Source: an uncultured Muribaculaceae bacterium
GTDB taxonomy: Bacteria > Bacteroidota > Bacteroidia > Bacteroidales > Muribaculaceae
Length of the DNA: 14,534 nt
Direction: 5' to 3'
NCBI GenBank assembly: GCA_958439725.1
Contig: CAUBWJ010000045.1
Coordinates: 1 to 14,534, forward strand
Shown one piece after another: positions 12,754 to 14,534 of the stretch. Numbering within the stretch: the stretch's first letter is position 1; each line of letters starts with the position of its first letter. The notes under the pieces are model-generated. The model worked only from the letters and a program-made list of their open reading frames with translations, ran no database searches and was not told where the DNA came from. Both the position numbers and the translations under genes were made by a program.

Positions 12754-13797
12754 ATGAATCGTATTGTTATATCAGCCATGGCTTTAGCGGGTCTGGCAAT
12801 GTCACTCGTGGCGCCTCGGAGCATTGCCTGTTCAAGGGTGGTGTATCCCGGCGACAGCGCTCTTTATATTGTAGGACGTTCGCTTGACTGGAAGACGCCC
12901 ATACCCACGAATCTTTATGTTTATCCTGCCGGCATCACCAAGAAGAGCCATGATCTTCCCGGGGCTTTCAGCTGGACGTCGAAATACGGGGCGGTTTATG
13001 CCGTGAGCTACGATGGCGGAATAACCGAAGGCATGAATGAGAAAGGGCTGGTGGTTAACGGTCTGTTCTGCAAGGGGACGGTGTATAATAATGAACGGAC
13101 AGAGAAAAATCCTCCTATGTCGCTGGCCGTGTTCGTTGCCTGGATGCTGGACCTTAACGAGACTACGGATCAGGTGGTGAAAATGATTCGCTCGACATCA
13201 TTCAGCATAAGCGGTGCGACGTTCGACGGCGGAACGGTTTCGGCTCTCCACTGGGGGATTACCGACAGGTTCGGCAAGACAGCGATTCTCGAATTCAATC
13301 ACGGGAAGATAGACATATATGAAGGCGACAGTCTTTACGTGCTGACCAATGACCCTCCCTATCCCCAGATGACGGCCATCAACGATTACTGGAAGAAAAT
13401 CGGAGGTGCCGACATGCTGCCCGGCACGGTAAAGAGCCCCGACCGTTTTGTGCGCGCTTCATTTTTCGACAATAATGTGGAGCATACCGGTGAAGCAGCT
13501 CTCGGCGTTTCGATAACCCGGAGCATTCTCATGAACGTATCGGTTCCGTTCCACTATACGGTTGACGGAGATCCCAATGTGTCTTCAACCCAGTGGCGTA
13601 CCTATGCAAATCTTCGCGACCGGCTGTATTATTTCGACAGCGTGACAGCACTCGGGGTTTATTATATTGACCTCAAAAAGTGTAACCTGAGCAAAGGCGC
13701 TCCGATAATGAAGATTGACAATACAAAGATGGCCGATGCCGTGGGCGAGGCAAATTCGCGGCTTAGAGTTTCACCTCCTTTCAAACCGATGTATTAA
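12754..13797 (+). CDS. Exported choloylglycine hydrolase-family enzyme (bile-salt hydrolase or penicillin V acylase type)
   Basis: This linear-amide C-N hydrolase is an N-terminal nucleophile enzyme that opens amide bonds such as those of conjugated bile salts. The 347 residues start with an export signal (1-25, MNRIVISAMALAGLAMSLVA followed by PRSIA), and cleavage before C26 would free the catalytic cysteine at the mature N-terminus. The other expected residues are present: R42 and D45 in GRSLDW, N102 in VVNGLF, N199 in LTNDPPY, and R231 or R234 in SPDRFVRASFF. Asn at 102 rather than Tyr leans towards bile-salt hydrolases over penicillin V acylases, but Bacteroidales enzymes of this kind vary in specificity. 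The signal implies a periplasmic or surface enzyme. The next gene follows after 9 bases. I found no clear -7 box upstream. Confidence 0.9.
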   Translation: MNRIVISAMALAGLAMSLVAPRSIACSRVVYPGDSALYIVGRSLDWKTPIPTNLYVYPAGITKKSHDLPGAFSWTSKYGAVYAVSYDGGITEGMNEKGLVVNGLFCKGTVYNNERTEKNPPMSLAVFVAWMLDLNETTDQVVKMIRSTSFSISGATFDGGTVSALHWGITDRFGKTAILEFNHGKIDIYEGDSLYVLTNDPPYPQMTAINDYWKKIGGADMLPGTVKSPDRFVRASFFDNNVEHTGEAALGVSITRSILMNVSVPFHYTVDGDPNVSSTQWRTYANLRDRLYYFDSVTALGVYYIDLKKCNLSKGAPIMKIDNTKMADAVGEANSRLRVSPPFKPMY

Positions 13798-13806
13798 ATT
13801 AGCGGT

Positions 13807-14534
13807 GTGAAATTCCGCATTAAAATATCTCTGACGGGTATAATCGTGGCTTTTGCGGCCATGATTATACCCGCCGACTGTATTTATGCTCAGAGTCCGG
13901 AATGCGCGGTGCCGGTGGAAAATGTGATGGCGACTGACAGCACGGAGCAAGACTGCCGGTCTGTTGAATTTGCCGGAATACCCTGGTGGCGGCAACTTAT
14001 TGCAAACGGATTCCATATCAATGACCCGAGGGTCAATTATCCCGCTTTTCCGCGTTTCCTGGTAAAAGTCTACGACTGGGGCGACCGTGTGTTCAACAGC
14101 TATGATCCGGAATATGTGGCCGGTACGGGTAAGAACTGGAAGGTGATGGCCAAGAACTACAACTGGTTTGAATCCTATATGCTGATGTATTCATTCGACG
14201 ACAGGCTTAACATACGCTCTCAGTTCTATACCGATATAGGCGCTTACCTCAACTTTATGGCTGTAAGCGTCGGATACACGGCCAAGATAGGGAATCTTTT
14301 CGGCAAAGGACGAAGCCCGCGCACAAATTTTAATTTCAGTTTCACATGTTCCCGTTTTCAGGGGGCGTTCGACCTGACCACCACCAAGGGCAATACGCAT
14401 ATAACGCGCCTCGGCAACTATCACGACGGGAAGCATATATATGTGCCCTTCCAGGACATCAGTCAGCGGTCAATGAACGGTCATGTCGTATATTTGCACG
14501 ATGAAAGAAATTTGAATAATTTTATCTTCAAATA
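13807..14534 (+). CDS. DUF4421 exported protein, 3' end outside the window
   Basis: This frame is open for 242 codons to the window edge. I start it at GTG 13807 because that gives a complete signal peptide (MKFRIKISLTGIIVAFAAMI followed by IPADCIYA, cleavage before QS at 28/29); the first ATG, at 13861, would cut the signal in half. The mature part contains RFLVKVYDWGDRVFNSYDPEYVAGTGKNWKVM, the opening of the Bacteroidetes family DUF4421, then alternating aromatic and polar strands (NIRSQFYTDIGAYLNFMAVSVGY) like an outer-membrane barrel. Function is unknown. It lies 9 bases behind the hydrolase and is very likely cotranscribed. An envelope role beside that enzyme is an inference only. Confidence 0.8.
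   Translation, partial: MKFRIKISLTGIIVAFAAMIIPADCIYAQSPECAVPVENVMATDSTEQDCRSVEFAGIPWWRQLIANGFHINDPRVNYPAFPRFLVKVYDWGDRVFNSYDPEYVAGTGKNWKVMAKNYNWFESYMLMYSFDDRLNIRSQFYTDIGAYLNFMAVSVGYTAKIGNLFGKGRSPRTNFNFSFTCSRFQGAFDLTTTKGNTHITRLGNYHDGKHIYVPFQDISQRSMNGHVVYLHDERNLNNFIFK

Overview
The window looks like a chromosomal piece of a gut Bacteroidales bacterium. Support comes from a Na+-pumping methylmalonyl-CoA decarboxylase operon with an OadG-type subunit that carries a lamin-tail domain, a DnaK with a Q-rich tail ending EEVK, a DUF4421 protein, the absence of Shine-Dalgarno sites (A/T-rich leaders instead), and several promoters of the Bacteroides type (-33 TTTG, -7 TAnnTTTG). The fairly balanced base composition would suit Muribaculaceae, but that placement is an inference.

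Left part (1-5822, mostly minus strand): the 5' half of a tRNA with anticodon CAU and its own promoter; a small conserved-looking unknown protein; then a five-gene operon read right to left: mce, mmdA, a lamin-tail/OadG fusion, mmdC and mmdB, closed by a strong terminator at 912-959. Together these epimerise and decarboxylate methylmalonyl-CoA to propionyl-CoA while exporting Na+, the energy-conserving end of the succinate-to-propionate route.

Middle (5823-8462, plus strand): a 340-base control region holding a cluster of TGTCA elements, then dnaK with its own terminator and a small ABM-fold monooxygenase gene.

Accessory patch (8530-12063): a small acidic helical protein overlapping the stump of a zeta-toxin-like P-loop kinase that stops just after its Walker A motif; a DUF1016 PD-(D/E)XK nuclease gene broken by a single in-frame TGA; and a complete 1.87-kb IS1182-family element on the minus strand. 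Both ends of the element fold into inward-facing terminator hairpins, and its transposase promoter is embedded beside another hairpin. The patch reads as a decaying toxin/defence spot.

Right part (12064-14534): an RbsD/FucU-like protein (minus strand) diverges from a secreted choloylglycine-hydrolase-family enzyme (bile-salt hydrolase or penicillin V acylase type). Nine bases behind the latter is a DUF4421 exported protein, starting at GTG and cut by the window edge. I did not find a CRISPR array, rRNA or an obviously novel multi-gene system. The most worthwhile leads are the lamin-tail/OadG fusion, the dnaK operator-like repeats, the terminator-armed IS ends and the two broken accessory genes.
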